Origin: an uncultured Lachnospiraceae bacterium
Lineage (GTDB): Bacteria; Bacillota; Clostridia; Lachnospirales; Lachnospiraceae
Length of the DNA stretch: 20,052 nucleotides
Direction: 5' to 3'
Assembly (NCBI GenBank): GCA_902473545.1
Contig: CABRSG010000011.1
Coordinates: 1 to 20,052, forward strand
This document shows, piece after piece, positions 7,572-15,794 of this stretch. The notes beneath the pieces were generated by a model that did not search any database, had not been told where the DNA came from, and saw only the letters and a list, made by a program, of their open reading frames with translations. The position numbers were made by a program, and so were the translations under genes. The number at the start of each line of letters is the position of its first letter. The stretch's first letter is position 1.

Positions 7572-8495
7572 TTGACAGGACACAAAATAGATACCGGACA
7601 AAAGCCTTTAGGAAAACGCATCATGGATCACTGGCAGCTATATGCAATGCTTCTGATCCCGGTAGTACTTACCATTATTTATAAGTACATACCGATGTAC
7701 GGAATACAGATAGCATTCCGCAATTATAAGGCAAACCGCGGATACTGGGGAAGCCAGTGGGTGGGAATTGACTGGTTTAAGCGCTTTTTCAGCTCACCGA
7801 ACTGCTTTCGGATGATTAAGAATACGGTTCTGCTGAGCTTTTACAGTCTGATGTGGAGCTTTCCGATCCCAATTATTCTGGCGCTGATGATCAATCAGCT
7901 TCGCTTTAAGCGTTACAAGCGGATCGTGCAGACGGTGTTGTATGCACCTCATTTTATTTCCATTATGATCGTCTGCGGCATGGTGAGAATTTTCCTCAGT
8001 CCGTCGGGTGGTCTGATAAATCTGCTGCTTGGTACCTCCATCGACTTTATGACAGAGGCTTCCGCGTTCCGTACCATATACATTGCCTCCGGCATCTGGC
8101 AGGATGCGGGATGGGGAATCATCGTATATATGGCTTCCCTGGCAAATGTTGACCCGGCGCAGTACGAGGCGGCGCGTATTGACGGAGCTTCCATGTTCCA
8201 GCGCATCCGCTACATTGATTTCCCGGCGCTGGTTCCGCAGATTGTACTGATGCTCATTATGAGTGCGGGAAATCTGATGAATGTCGGCTTTGAGAAGGTG
8301 TGGCTGCTGCAGACAGATTTAAACAAGGCGACCAGCGATGTTATCTCAGTATATGTGTATCAGCAGGGTATCGAAAATGCCAAGTACAGCTATTCCACAG
8401 CGGTCGGGCTGTTTAATACAGTAGTGAACGTGGTGCTGTTGATTGCTGTGAACAGGATAACAAAGAAGCTGTCGGACGACGTAAGCTTTGTGTAG
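7572..8495 (+). CDS. Sugar ABC transporter permease (LplB-type, CUT1)
   Basis: This is one of two membrane subunits of a carbohydrate importer. The 307-aa product has about six hydrophobic segments and the ATPase-docking EAA loop at residues 199-205 (EAARIDG). The N-terminal block DHWQLYAMLLIP...YKYIPMYGIQIAF is characteristic of the LplB family. The start is uncertain: TTG 7572 has AAAGGA too close upstream, whereas ATG 7623 has AGGA 9 nt upstream. The residues between (GQKPLGKRI) look like the usual basic tail of this family, so the longer form is kept. It is first in the operon, 12 nt before the second permease. No ABC ATPase gene is present in the cluster; these systems usually share an MsmK/MsmX-type ATPase encoded elsewhere. 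Confidence 0.93.
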   Translation: MTGHKIDTGQKPLGKRIMDHWQLYAMLLIPVVLTIIYKYIPMYGIQIAFRNYKANRGYWGSQWVGIDWFKRFFSSPNCFRMIKNTVLLSFYSLMWSFPIPIILALMINQLRFKRYKRIVQTVLYAPHFISIMIVCGMVRIFLSPSGGLINLLLGTSIDFMTEASAFRTIYIASGIWQDAGWGIIVYMASLANVDPAQYEAARIDGASMFQRIRYIDFPALVPQIVLMLIMSAGNLMNVGFEKVWLLQTDLNKATSDVISVYVYQQGIENAKYSYSTAVGLFNTVVNVVLLIAVNRITKKLSDDVSFV

Positions 8496-8507
8496 AGGGG
8501 GATAGAC

Positions 8508-9416
8508 ATGAGAAAAAAGGCAAAAACAGGACAGCCTCACGGTCTTTCGGACCGGTCGAGCGATATCATACTCGTTGTGATCTGTGCAGTGATTCTGCTG
8601 GTTGTAGCGTATCCGCTTTACTATGTGCTGGTGGCATCCGTATCAAATCCGTACGATGTGTATGCGGGCAAAACCTTTCTTTTGCCGAGCCAGTTTACGC
8701 TGGAGGGTTATAAAGCGGTGTTCGCAGAGGCGAAAATCGCGACGGGCTATCTTAACAGCATCAAATACACGGTAATCGGCACAATATTTTCGGTGGGAAT
8801 GATATATCTGACAGCGTATCCGCTGAGCGTGAAAAAGCTGCCCGGAAGAAAGTTCCTCAGTATTTTCTTTATTATTACCATGTATTTTGGCGGTGGTCTG
8901 ATCCCGACCTACCTGGTTGTAAAACAGACTGGACTGATTGGAAATATGTGGGCGCTGTTTCTGCCGGGCGGTGTAGCTGTGGGAAACATGATCATTGTGC
9001 GAAATTTCTTTGAGCACAGTATGCCGGGCGAGCTGATCGAGGCGGCGCAGATTGACGGCGCTTCCCAGTGGACGACGTTTATCAGGATTGTCGTACCGCT
9101 TTCTCGTTCCATCATGGCGGTTATGGTGGTGTTCAGTATGGTGGCTTATTGGAATGACTGGTTTACGGCGATGATTTATCTGCCGGGTGACGCACAGGCG
9201 CCGCTGCCGCTGGTGCTTCGCTCCATTTTGATCAAGAGCTCCGCAAGCGCAAGCCAGGCAAGCACAATTTCCGGCGGTTATGCAGAGCTGAACAGACTGA
9301 CGGAGATGATAAAATTTGCATCTATCATTGTAGCGGCGGCACCGATGCTGGTGATCTATCCGTTCGTTCAGAAATATTTTGAAAAGGGCTTTATGGCTGG
9401 TGCGGTAAAGGGTTAA
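8508..9416 (+). CDS. Sugar ABC transporter permease (YtcP-type, CUT1)
   Basis: This is the second membrane subunit of the importer, 302 aa, with six hydrophobic segments. It has the block AYPLYYVLVASVSNP near the N-terminus, the EAA loop at 178-184 (EAAQIDG), and the family ending FVQKYFEKGFMAGAVKG. ATG 8508 has a GGGGG-type Shine-Dalgarno at 8496-8501. It follows the first permease after 12 nt and precedes the binding protein by 38 nt, so the three are one transcript. It presumably pairs with the LplB-type subunit as a heterodimer. Confidence 0.94.
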   Translation: MRKKAKTGQPHGLSDRSSDIILVVICAVILLVVAYPLYYVLVASVSNPYDVYAGKTFLLPSQFTLEGYKAVFAEAKIATGYLNSIKYTVIGTIFSVGMIYLTAYPLSVKKLPGRKFLSIFFIITMYFGGGLIPTYLVVKQTGLIGNMWALFLPGGVAVGNMIIVRNFFEHSMPGELIEAAQIDGASQWTTFIRIVVPLSRSIMAVMVVFSMVAYWNDWFTAMIYLPGDAQAPLPLVLRSILIKSSASASQASTISGGYAELNRLTEMIKFASIIVAAAPMLVIYPFVQKYFEKGFMAGAVKG

Positions 9417-9454
9417 TAAAAATAACATATAAAATTTCAAGGAGGAAGAAAGAA

Positions 9455-11071
9455 ATGAAGAAAATGTGGTCAAGGATTGCGGTGTGTGCAGCGGCGGCAG
9501 CGCTTGCGATGTCGGGAACAGCAATGGCGGAGGGACAGACAGAATTTGATATTATGGGCGGACAGAGCGCACTCAGCCCAGGCTATTCTGATAATGCTGT
9601 GCTGAATCAGCTTGCGGAAAATGCAGGCATTACGATCAACTGGACAACGATGAGCGATTCCTTAAGCGAGCAGGTGAATATCCGTATTGCGGGTGGCGAG
9701 CTGCCGGATGCCTTTATTGGCGTAGGATTTTCTAATTATGATTTAACGACCTATGGCGCTGACGGTACATTTATTGACCTGACAGAATATATAAATGCGG
9801 AGACGATGCCGAATCTGACAAAGATTCTGGAGGAACATCCGGGCATTTACAGCGCTATTACCATGAGCGACGGCGGCATCTATGGCCTGCCGGCGGGCGA
9901 GCAGATGGGCACAGCCGGCATCGGCAGGGAAGAGGACTACAGTATCTATACCATCCCGCAGTTCTCTATGATCAATAAGGCATGGCTGGATGATCTGGGA
10001 CTGGAAGTGCCGACCACTCTGGACGAGCTGCACGATGCGCTGGTTGCATTTAAGGAAAACGATATGAGCGCAAAATACTATGGAAACGATGCAGGAACCA
10101 CGCTGCCGATGAGTACAGGCTTTGACGAGTGGTGCTGGGGACAGAATATCTTCTATGCAGGCTTTGGCTTTACAAACTGGCCGAATGATGTCTGCAACGA
10201 TCTGGTGCTGCGCGACGACGGAACGGTGGATTTTGTCTGCGCGACGGACGAATACCGCCAGGCGATCACCTATTTCCATGACTGGTTTGCGGAAGGGCTG
10301 ATCGATCAGGAAATGTTCAGCCAGGATACGACGCAGCTTATGTCCAAGTGTTCCCAGGGGTATGTTGGCGTATCTACCTGGTGGTATATTGAGGAGCTTA
10401 TGGGTGAGCATGCAGAGGATTACGTATTCCTGCCGGTGCTCGACGGACCGGATGGCAGTCATAATGTAACCGTGCGGACCGGCGGCGCGACCAACAGCGG
10501 AAATTTAAGCATCACAGAGAGCTGCGAGGATCCGGCGGCGCTGCTTGCATACTTTGACCAGTGGTATGATCCGGAAATTGTTATGCAGCTTCAATATGGA
10601 CCAATTGACGTATACTTTACTTCACAGGACGAAAACGGCGTATGGCAGAGCATTACGGATGAGAAGGCTCAGGAGAAATACGGAAAGAGCGCGGGAGAGC
10701 TGAAGGGACAGTACGAGGTTTATGGACCGAAGCTCATCCTCAGCGATTATTACTCCACAACCTTTGCGATGGAGCCGCGCGCGATTGAGAGACTGACAGA
10801 TTTATACGATTTCTGGATGCCATATGTGGACAGCACAGCAGTGTATCCGGTTGACTGCGTATTTACCGAGGATGAGCTGGATACCATCGACTATTACAAG
10901 GCGGATTTTGAAGACGCGGTTGCAGAACAGGAAGGATTGTGGTTGAAGGATGGCGCGCCGACAGACGAGGAGTGGGAAGCCTACGTATCCCGTCTGAATG
11001 ATGCCTGCGGAATGGAGGATCTGAAGCAGGCATACCAGGATGCATATGACCGATATGTGAGTGGGTTATAA
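9455..11071 (+). CDS. Extracellular sugar-binding protein of ABC transporter (LplA-like)
   Basis: This 538-aa solute-binding protein presents a sugar to the permease pair. A Sec signal peptide is clear (basic start, Ala-rich core, AMA before EGQ, cleavage after about residue 25). The mature part shows the family pattern: GGELPDAFIG, DLTEYI near residue 110, and a Trp/Tyr-rich lobe with WYDPE. Unusually, no lipobox cysteine is present at the cleavage site; the only N-terminal Cys is residue 11, inside the hydrophobic core with Val at -1. Most Gram-positive binding proteins are lipoproteins, so retention at the membrane is unexplained. ATG 9455 has AAGGAGG upstream. An 84-nt gap with only a weak 5-bp hairpin (11112-11126) separates it from the GH32 gene. 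The likely ligand is a fructo-oligosaccharide, judged from the neighbour. Confidence 0.92.
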   Translation: MKKMWSRIAVCAAAAALAMSGTAMAEGQTEFDIMGGQSALSPGYSDNAVLNQLAENAGITINWTTMSDSLSEQVNIRIAGGELPDAFIGVGFSNYDLTTYGADGTFIDLTEYINAETMPNLTKILEEHPGIYSAITMSDGGIYGLPAGEQMGTAGIGREEDYSIYTIPQFSMINKAWLDDLGLEVPTTLDELHDALVAFKENDMSAKYYGNDAGTTLPMSTGFDEWCWGQNIFYAGFGFTNWPNDVCNDLVLRDDGTVDFVCATDEYRQAITYFHDWFAEGLIDQEMFSQDTTQLMSKCSQGYVGVSTWWYIEELMGEHAEDYVFLPVLDGPDGSHNVTVRTGGATNSGNLSITESCEDPAALLAYFDQWYDPEIVMQLQYGPIDVYFTSQDENGVWQSITDEKAQEKYGKSAGELKGQYEVYGPKLILSDYYSTTFAMEPRAIERLTDLYDFWMPYVDSTAVYPVDCVFTEDELDTIDYYKADFEDAVAEQEGLWLKDGAPTDEEWEAYVSRLNDACGMEDLKQAYQDAYDRYVSGL

Positions 11072-11155
11072 GGCGGGGCTGCACAGAGAAGGGGACTCTT
11101 TAAGGCACCACTTCCGGATTGCGGAATGCAGAAAAAGTAACAATGGGAGGACAGT

Positions 11156-12649
11156 ATGATCAGCAGGACACTCAGAGATGCGAGAAAATATGAAGAGGAA
11201 GCGGAAAAGAGCATAACGGCAGAAGAAAGACCTCTCTTTCATCTTTCACCGCGTACGGGGTGGATGAACGACCCTAACGGATTTTCCTTCTATCGCGGAA
11301 AATATCATTTGTTTTACCAGTATTATCCGTATGCGGCGCACTGGGATGACATGCATTGGGGGCACGCGGTCAGTGACGATCTTCTGCACTGGGAATATCT
11401 TCCGGCTGCGCTGGCGCCGGATACGCAGTACGACCGGGATGGATGTTTTTCGGGAAGCGCACTGGAGCTTCCGGATGGACGGCAGATGCTTCTTTACACT
11501 GGTGTGGTGAACGAGCGTCAGCCGGACGGGAAGGATAAGGGAGTCCAGCGTCAGTGCATTGCAATCGGCGACGGTACGGATTATGAGAAGTATACGGCAA
11601 ATCCGGCAGTGGATGTGGGTACGCTGCCGGAGGGGGCGGATAAATGTGAATTTCGCGATCCGAAGATATGGCAGGAGACGGATGGTACCTATTATTTTGT
11701 GGCGGCAAGTGCAGATGAGCAGCGGGATGGGCAGATCGTGCTATTTTCGAGCGGGGATGCTTTTCAGTGGAGCTTTGAAAAGACACTTGTAAAGAATGAA
11801 GGTCGTTTCGGAACGATATGGGAATGCCCGGATTTTTTTGAGCTGGACGGAAAGTGGGTGTTGCTCGCGAGCCCGATGGATATGCTGCCGCAGGGGTTTG
11901 AGTATCACAACGGGAATGGTACGCTCTGTCTGATTGGCAGCTACGACAGGGAAAATAAGGTGTTTTCGCAGGAATACGATCAGTCGATCGACTATGGAAT
12001 TGATTTTTATGCAGCCCAGACGCTGAAAACGCCGGACGGCAGGCGGGTGATGATAGCATGGATGCAGAACTGGGATACCTGCAATCTGCATAAGTCGGGT
12101 CAGAAATGGCAGGGACAGATGACGATTCCGCGGGAGCTTTCCATTCGTGACGGGCGTCTTTACCAGCAGCCGGTGCGGGAACTGGAGACGATGCGCTGTA
12201 ATAAGGTAGAATACCGGGATTTAAAATTCTCGGGAAATATCCGGCTTGAAGGCATCTGCGGCAGAAAGGTTGACATGGAAATTGAGGTGAAATCCGCAGA
12301 GGGAGAGCCGCTTTTCCAGCGCTTTTCAGTCCGCTTTGCTAAGAACGATCAGTATCAGACCTCCGTCAGCTTCCGACCATATGAATCAGTAGTAAAGCTG
12401 GACCGTAAATTTTCCGGGTCCCGCCGTGCTATCATTCATCAGAGAAGATGCAGGGTAGCCGGTCCGAAGGACATCATCAAAATGCGGCTGATTCTGGACG
12501 AGTACAGCGTTGAGGTTTTCATTAATGATGGCGTGCAGGTGCTCTCGGGGACGATATTCACGGAACCGCAGGCGCAGGAAATCTGTTTTTACACAGATGG
12601 AACAGCAAGCATGAATGTGGTAAAATATGATCTGGAACCTTTAAAATGA
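11156..12649 (+). CDS. Glycoside hydrolase family 32 (beta-fructofuranosidase)
   Basis: This enzyme hydrolyses terminal beta-fructosyl bonds in sucrose, kestose or short fructans. All three GH32 signatures are present: WMNDPNG with nucleophile Asp39, FRDP with the transition-state stabiliser Asp168, and WECPD with acid/base Glu223. A five-bladed propeller (to about residue 330) is followed by a C-terminal beta-sandwich. The length of 497 aa and absence of a signal peptide mark it as cytoplasmic, acting after import by the adjacent ABC system. ATG 11156 has GGGAGGA upstream. No fructokinase or PTS gene accompanies it, which favours unphosphorylated substrate over sucrose-6-phosphate, though that remains inference. 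A strong terminator overlaps the stop codon, ending the operon. Confidence 0.95.
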   Translation: MISRTLRDARKYEEEAEKSITAEERPLFHLSPRTGWMNDPNGFSFYRGKYHLFYQYYPYAAHWDDMHWGHAVSDDLLHWEYLPAALAPDTQYDRDGCFSGSALELPDGRQMLLYTGVVNERQPDGKDKGVQRQCIAIGDGTDYEKYTANPAVDVGTLPEGADKCEFRDPKIWQETDGTYYFVAASADEQRDGQIVLFSSGDAFQWSFEKTLVKNEGRFGTIWECPDFFELDGKWVLLASPMDMLPQGFEYHNGNGTLCLIGSYDRENKVFSQEYDQSIDYGIDFYAAQTLKTPDGRRVMIAWMQNWDTCNLHKSGQKWQGQMTIPRELSIRDGRLYQQPVRELETMRCNKVEYRDLKFSGNIRLEGICGRKVDMEIEVKSAEGEPLFQRFSVRFAKNDQYQTSVSFRPYESVVKLDRKFSGSRRAIIHQRRCRVAGPKDIIKMRLILDEYSVEVFINDGVQVLSGTIFTEPQAQEICFYTDGTASMNVVKYDLEPLK

Positions 12650-12673
12650 CGGGCATTTGTCCGTCATTTTTTT
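12643..12673 (+). terminator. Intrinsic terminator of the ABC/GH32 operon
   Basis: A perfect 10-bp stem, AAAATGACGG (12643-12652) with CCGTCATTTT (12661-12670), has an 8-nt loop and runs into a seven-T tract (12667-12673). The GH32 stop codon lies inside the 5' arm. Confidence 0.92.
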
Positions 12674-12905
12674 AAAAATTTTATAAGATTTGTTATTATT
12701 CGTACTTGAAAAAAGTCGGACGTGCGGAAAGCCGGGTTTTCTGTGCGCTGCTGACGGCATATAACCTTTTTCGCCTGCGCAGGGAAATAAAGGGGCTGTG
12801 TCTGCTTGCCTAACCTGTTTATTCATGCTAAGATAAAGCAAACGAAGGAGGCGCTGCGCCGTTATCTTCAGGAAGAGTTTGCGGTTGAGGCGGTTGTGCA
12901 GGAAA

Positions 12906-13619
12906 ATGTTGAGTATAGCGATAGTGGAGGATTCAAAGACAAGCGCGAATCGGCTCTCGGAGTTTCTGGAGCGTTTTTCCGCGGAGAATGGGGAAGCGGT
13001 CAGACATGTGTGGTTTACGGAGCTTGAGCCGTTTCTGGAAAATTATCACTTCCAGTTTGATATCGTGTTTCTGGATATTGAGCTGCCGGACGGAAACGGG
13101 ATGGAGGCGGCAAAGAGGCTGCGGAAAAAAGACCCGCTGGTGGTGCTGGTTTTTATCACGCATCTGATGCAGTATGCGGTGAACGGATACGAGGTGGACG
13201 CCCTCGACTATATGGTAAAGCCGATCCGGTATCCGGCGTTTGCGCTGAAAATGAAGCGGGCCATCCGGCAGTGCCGGGAGGTAAAGGATGAGAAAATCCT
13301 GCTGGATGCAGGAGAGCAGACCATACGGCTGGCGGCGTCTGCAATCAAATATATAGAAATATACAAGCATCATATTGTTTACCATACGGAGAATGGGGAT
13401 TATGAAACCTACGGCGCATTGAAGCAGGTGGAAGGCCTGCTGCCGGAGCGCGATTTCTTCCGGATCGGCAGCTCCTATATTGTGAATTTCCGTCATATCG
13501 AACAGGTAGGCGGACAGTATGTGACGATCGATGGAAAGGAGCTTCCCATCAGCAGGCTGCGCAAGAAGGAATTTCTGGAGGCATGTCACCGGTATTATAT
13601 GGGAAAAGTGTTGAGGTGA
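12906..13619 (+). CDS. LytTR-family response regulator (first copy)
   Basis: This is a 237-aa two-component regulator. The receiver domain (1-120) has Glu8/Asp9 in AIVEDS, phosphoacceptor Asp57 in VFLDIELPDGNG, Thr85 in VFITH and Lys105 in DYMVKPI. The C-terminal LytTR DNA-binding domain covers about 135-235 (IKYIEIYKHHIVYHT, FFRIGSSYIVNFRHIEQV, LPISRLRKKEF). I chose ATG 12906 because it begins directly at the receiver fold, as in the paralogue at 15081; an in-frame TTG at 12879 would add nine residues and has AGGAAG upstream. AGGA lies very close to the ATG, so the start is only fairly sure. The histidine kinase starts 4 nt after its stop, indicating a translationally coupled pair. The 232 nt upstream hold no recognisable gene; no convincing promoter was identified there. 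Confidence 0.92.
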   Translation: MLSIAIVEDSKTSANRLSEFLERFSAENGEAVRHVWFTELEPFLENYHFQFDIVFLDIELPDGNGMEAAKRLRKKDPLVVLVFITHLMQYAVNGYEVDALDYMVKPIRYPAFALKMKRAIRQCREVKDEKILLDAGEQTIRLAASAIKYIEIYKHHIVYHTENGDYETYGALKQVEGLLPERDFFRIGSSYIVNFRHIEQVGGQYVTIDGKELPISRLRKKEFLEACHRYYMGKVLR

Positions 13620-13623
13620 ACAG

Positions 13624-14913
13624 ATGGTTTTTGAATGGATCGCGTATTTCTTACAAAATGATTTCAACTTTTTTCTCAGCATGTGTATTGGCGTGATGAT
13701 GGCGGGGCATAACCTGAAAAAAAGGTCATGCCCCTGGGTGCGGTTTTTGCTGTATGTGCCTCTGATGCTTGCCTGGAGTATGGTATTTCAAAGTGCGGAA
13801 AAAGGCGGCTGGATAAAGTATCTGACTGCCTTTGCAATTACCTTCGTGTGGACATTGCTGTTGTTTGAGTGCCGCATGATTACAGCGCTGTATTGCGTGA
13901 CAGCGGCTTATTGTCTGGAGCATATTGCGCAGAGAGGGCATGTGCTCATCTGCTGCATTACCGGGATTGCGGATGGATGGCAGCAAAAAGTGATATTGTA
14001 TGTGATGATCGTGCTTGTATTTCTTGCAGGCGATTTTCTGGCGCTGAAAGGGAGAGCTTTTCGGGAAGAGGATATACAGGGAGAAGATCGTCTGTTCGTA
14101 ATTCTGGCATTTATCGTGATTCTTGCGGATATTGTTCTCAGTCTGGCGATGATGGATGTATATTTTTCAACGGGAAATGAAAAATTGCGCATCTGCACTC
14201 ATCTAATGTCAATCATGATATCCGTTCTTGCGCTGATCGTGAGCGTGAGCCGGTTCCGCGAGAGCGCCGCCAGGAGGGAGCAGATGATGATAAGGCAGCT
14301 CCTTGATACGGAGGAAGAAAAATATCAGCGTGAAAAAGCGGTCACGGAGGTGATCAACCGGAAGTGTCACGATTTGAAATATTATCTGGAGGGTCTGCAG
14401 GGACAGGTAAGCCAGGATGAGCTGAAGGAAATCAGAGCGGCGGTGGATGTGTACGAATCCGGCTTTCACACAGGAAATGGTACGCTGGATGTAGTGCTTA
14501 CCAATAAAAATTTGCTGTGTCAGAGTAAAAATATCGAGTTTACCTGCATTGCGGATGGAAAAATACTGTCGTTTATGAAAGAGCAGGATATCTACACGCT
14601 GTTTGGAAATCTTCTGGATAACGGGATCGAGGCGGCGGGAAAGCTTGCCGAACCAGACAAACGAATCATTTCCATGACAGTGACGGAAAAGAACGGATTG
14701 GGCTTTATCCATATGGAAAATTATTATCAGGATACGGTTATATTTGAGAACGGTATTCCAAAAACGACGAAGCAGGACAGGCAGAATCATGGGTATGGCA
14801 CGCAGAGTATCCGTTACCTTGCGGAAAAATACGGCGGGGATATGCAGATGCAGACGGAGGCGGATATCTTTCTGACGGATATTATGATCCCGGTTCAGAG
14901 GACAGCTTCATGA
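13624..14913 (+). CDS. GHKL-domain sensor histidine kinase (AgrC-like)
   Basis: This 429-aa membrane sensor pairs with the LytTR regulator just upstream. About six hydrophobic segments fill residues 10-205, without a recognisable extracellular ligand domain. A coiled linker (AARREQMMIRQLLDTEEEKY) leads to the phospho-acceptor box KCHDLKYYL (His249). The ATPase domain of the HATPase_c_5 type has the N-box FGNLLDNGIEAA (Asn329, Asn333) and the G-box HGYGTQSI (389-396). ATG 13624 has GAGGTGA at 13613-13619, overlapping the regulator's stop codon. The architecture is that of AgrC/ComD-type peptide sensors, but no AgrD-like peptide or AgrB gene was seen nearby, so the signal is unknown. A terminator follows. 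Confidence 0.93.
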   Translation: MVFEWIAYFLQNDFNFFLSMCIGVMMAGHNLKKRSCPWVRFLLYVPLMLAWSMVFQSAEKGGWIKYLTAFAITFVWTLLLFECRMITALYCVTAAYCLEHIAQRGHVLICCITGIADGWQQKVILYVMIVLVFLAGDFLALKGRAFREEDIQGEDRLFVILAFIVILADIVLSLAMMDVYFSTGNEKLRICTHLMSIMISVLALIVSVSRFRESAARREQMMIRQLLDTEEEKYQREKAVTEVINRKCHDLKYYLEGLQGQVSQDELKEIRAAVDVYESGFHTGNGTLDVVLTNKNLLCQSKNIEFTCIADGKILSFMKEQDIYTLFGNLLDNGIEAAGKLAEPDKRIISMTVTEKNGLGFIHMENYYQDTVIFENGIPKTTKQDRQNHGYGTQSIRYLAEKYGGDMQMQTEADIFLTDIMIPVQRTAS

Positions 14914-14954
14914 GCCGGGGAACAAACGGATACAAATTTTATAAAAGCAGGAAG

Positions 14955-14980
14955 GAACCTCGAAGCGGGGTTCTTTTTTT
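14955..14980 (+). terminator. Intrinsic terminator after the first two-component pair
   Basis: The stem GAACCTCG (14955-14962) pairs with CGGGGTTC (14966-14973) with one G-U pair and a 3-nt loop, followed by seven T (14974-14980). It isolates the first regulator/kinase pair from the second regulator. Confidence 0.9.
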
Positions 14981-14982
14981 GT

Positions 14983-15020
14983 GCCGATTAAGCTGTGAAA
15001 ACTGCAGATTAAGCTGAGAA
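14983..15020 (+). promoter_or_regulatory. Tandem direct repeats, likely LytTR operator
   Basis: GATTAAGCTG occurs at 14986-14995 and again at 15007-15016. Extending outward, 15 of 17 positions match (GC.GATTAAGCTG.GAA, starting at 14983 and 15004). The start-to-start distance is exactly 21 bp, two helical turns, and the second copy ends 2 bp before the -35 of the following promoter. Known LytTR regulators (AgrA, ComE, PlnC) bind pairs of direct repeats about 21-22 bp apart in this position. Which of the two local regulators binds is not shown by sequence. Confidence 0.65.
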
Positions 15021-15022
15021 CC

Positions 15023-15051
15023 TTGCGGGAGACGTGTGAGGCGGATACAAT
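15023..15051 (+). promoter_or_regulatory. Promoter of the second LytTR regulator
   Basis: A -35 TTGCGG (15023-15028) and -10 TACAAT (15046-15051) are separated by exactly 17 bp. The -35 is imperfect (3 of 6), as expected for an activator-dependent promoter, and abuts the direct repeats. The start codon lies 29 nt beyond the -10, with GGAGGGAG in between. Confidence 0.65.
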
Positions 15052-15080
15052 CCAGATAAAAAGAAACGGAGGGAGAGCGT

Positions 15081-15794
15081 ATGGTTTCAGTTGCGATCGT
15101 AGAAGATGATCCGGGCTATACAAAACGGCTGCAGGAGTATTTAAAGAGATACGAGGAGGAATACCGGGAGCCGCTTCAGGTGACAGCCTACTCTGACGGG
15201 GATGAGATCGTCGAAAATTACCGCGGGCAGTTTGATCTGATCCTGATGGATATTGAGATGCGTTTTATGGACGGCATGGCGGCGGCTGAGCAGATCAGGA
15301 AGCAGGATTCGCGGGTAATCATTATTTTTATCACGAATATGGCGCAGTACGCGATCCGCGGCTATGCGGTGGACGCCCTTGATTATGTGCTGAAGCCGAT
15401 TTCGTACTTTGCGTTCAGCCAGAGGATCAGGCGGGCAATGGGACGGATGAAAAAGCGGGAGGAGCATTATGTGACGGTAAACGCAAAGAACGGCGTATAT
15501 AAAATTCCGGCGTCGCAGCTTTGCTGGGTGGAGAGCCAGGGGCACCGCCTCACCTACCACACAAAGGACGCGCAGTATGAATCGACGACTGCCAGTATCG
15601 GCAAGCTGGAAAAGGAGCTTGGCAGTGTTAATTTTTTTCGCTGCAACAAATGCTACCTAATAAATTTGCGTTTTGTCACCGGAATTGACAAGGACGATGT
15701 CCTGCTTGGCGATAAGAATATTCCGGTCAGCCGGGCGAAAAAGAGTGATCTGAAAAAGGCGCTTGTGACGTATATGGGGGAGGCGATGAAATGA
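15081..15794 (+). CDS. LytTR-family response regulator (second copy)
   Basis: This is a 237-aa paralogue of the regulator at 12906, collinear without gaps around the key residues. The receiver has Glu8/Asp9/Asp10 (AIVEDD), phosphoacceptor Asp57 (LILMDIEMRFMDG), Thr85 (FITN) and Lys105 (DYVLKPI). The LytTR domain is at about 130-235 (LCWVESQGHRLTYHT, FFRCNKCYLINLRFV, IPVSRAKKSDL). ATG 15081 has GGAGGGAG upstream. The stop overlaps the start of a kinase gene (ATGA, 15791-15794), so a coupled pair was once encoded, but that kinase is broken. The intact regulator may therefore be an orphan, answer to the first kinase, or act without phosphorylation. Its promoter carries a probable LytTR operator, suggesting autoregulation or control by the first pair. 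Confidence 0.93.
   Translation: MVSVAIVEDDPGYTKRLQEYLKRYEEEYREPLQVTAYSDGDEIVENYRGQFDLILMDIEMRFMDGMAAAEQIRKQDSRVIIIFITNMAQYAIRGYAVDALDYVLKPISYFAFSQRIRRAMGRMKKREEHYVTVNAKNGVYKIPASQLCWVESQGHRLTYHTKDAQYESTTASIGKLEKELGSVNFFRCNKCYLINLRFVTGIDKDDVLLGDKNIPVSRAKKSDLKKALVTYMGEAMK

Noticed and set aside
12806..13027. 73-codon frame (TTG start) overlapping the start of the first LytTR regulator
   Set aside because: Most of it is the regulator gene in another frame. The upstream part has no recognised similarity, and the AAGGAGG at 12844-12850 has no start codon at proper distance.
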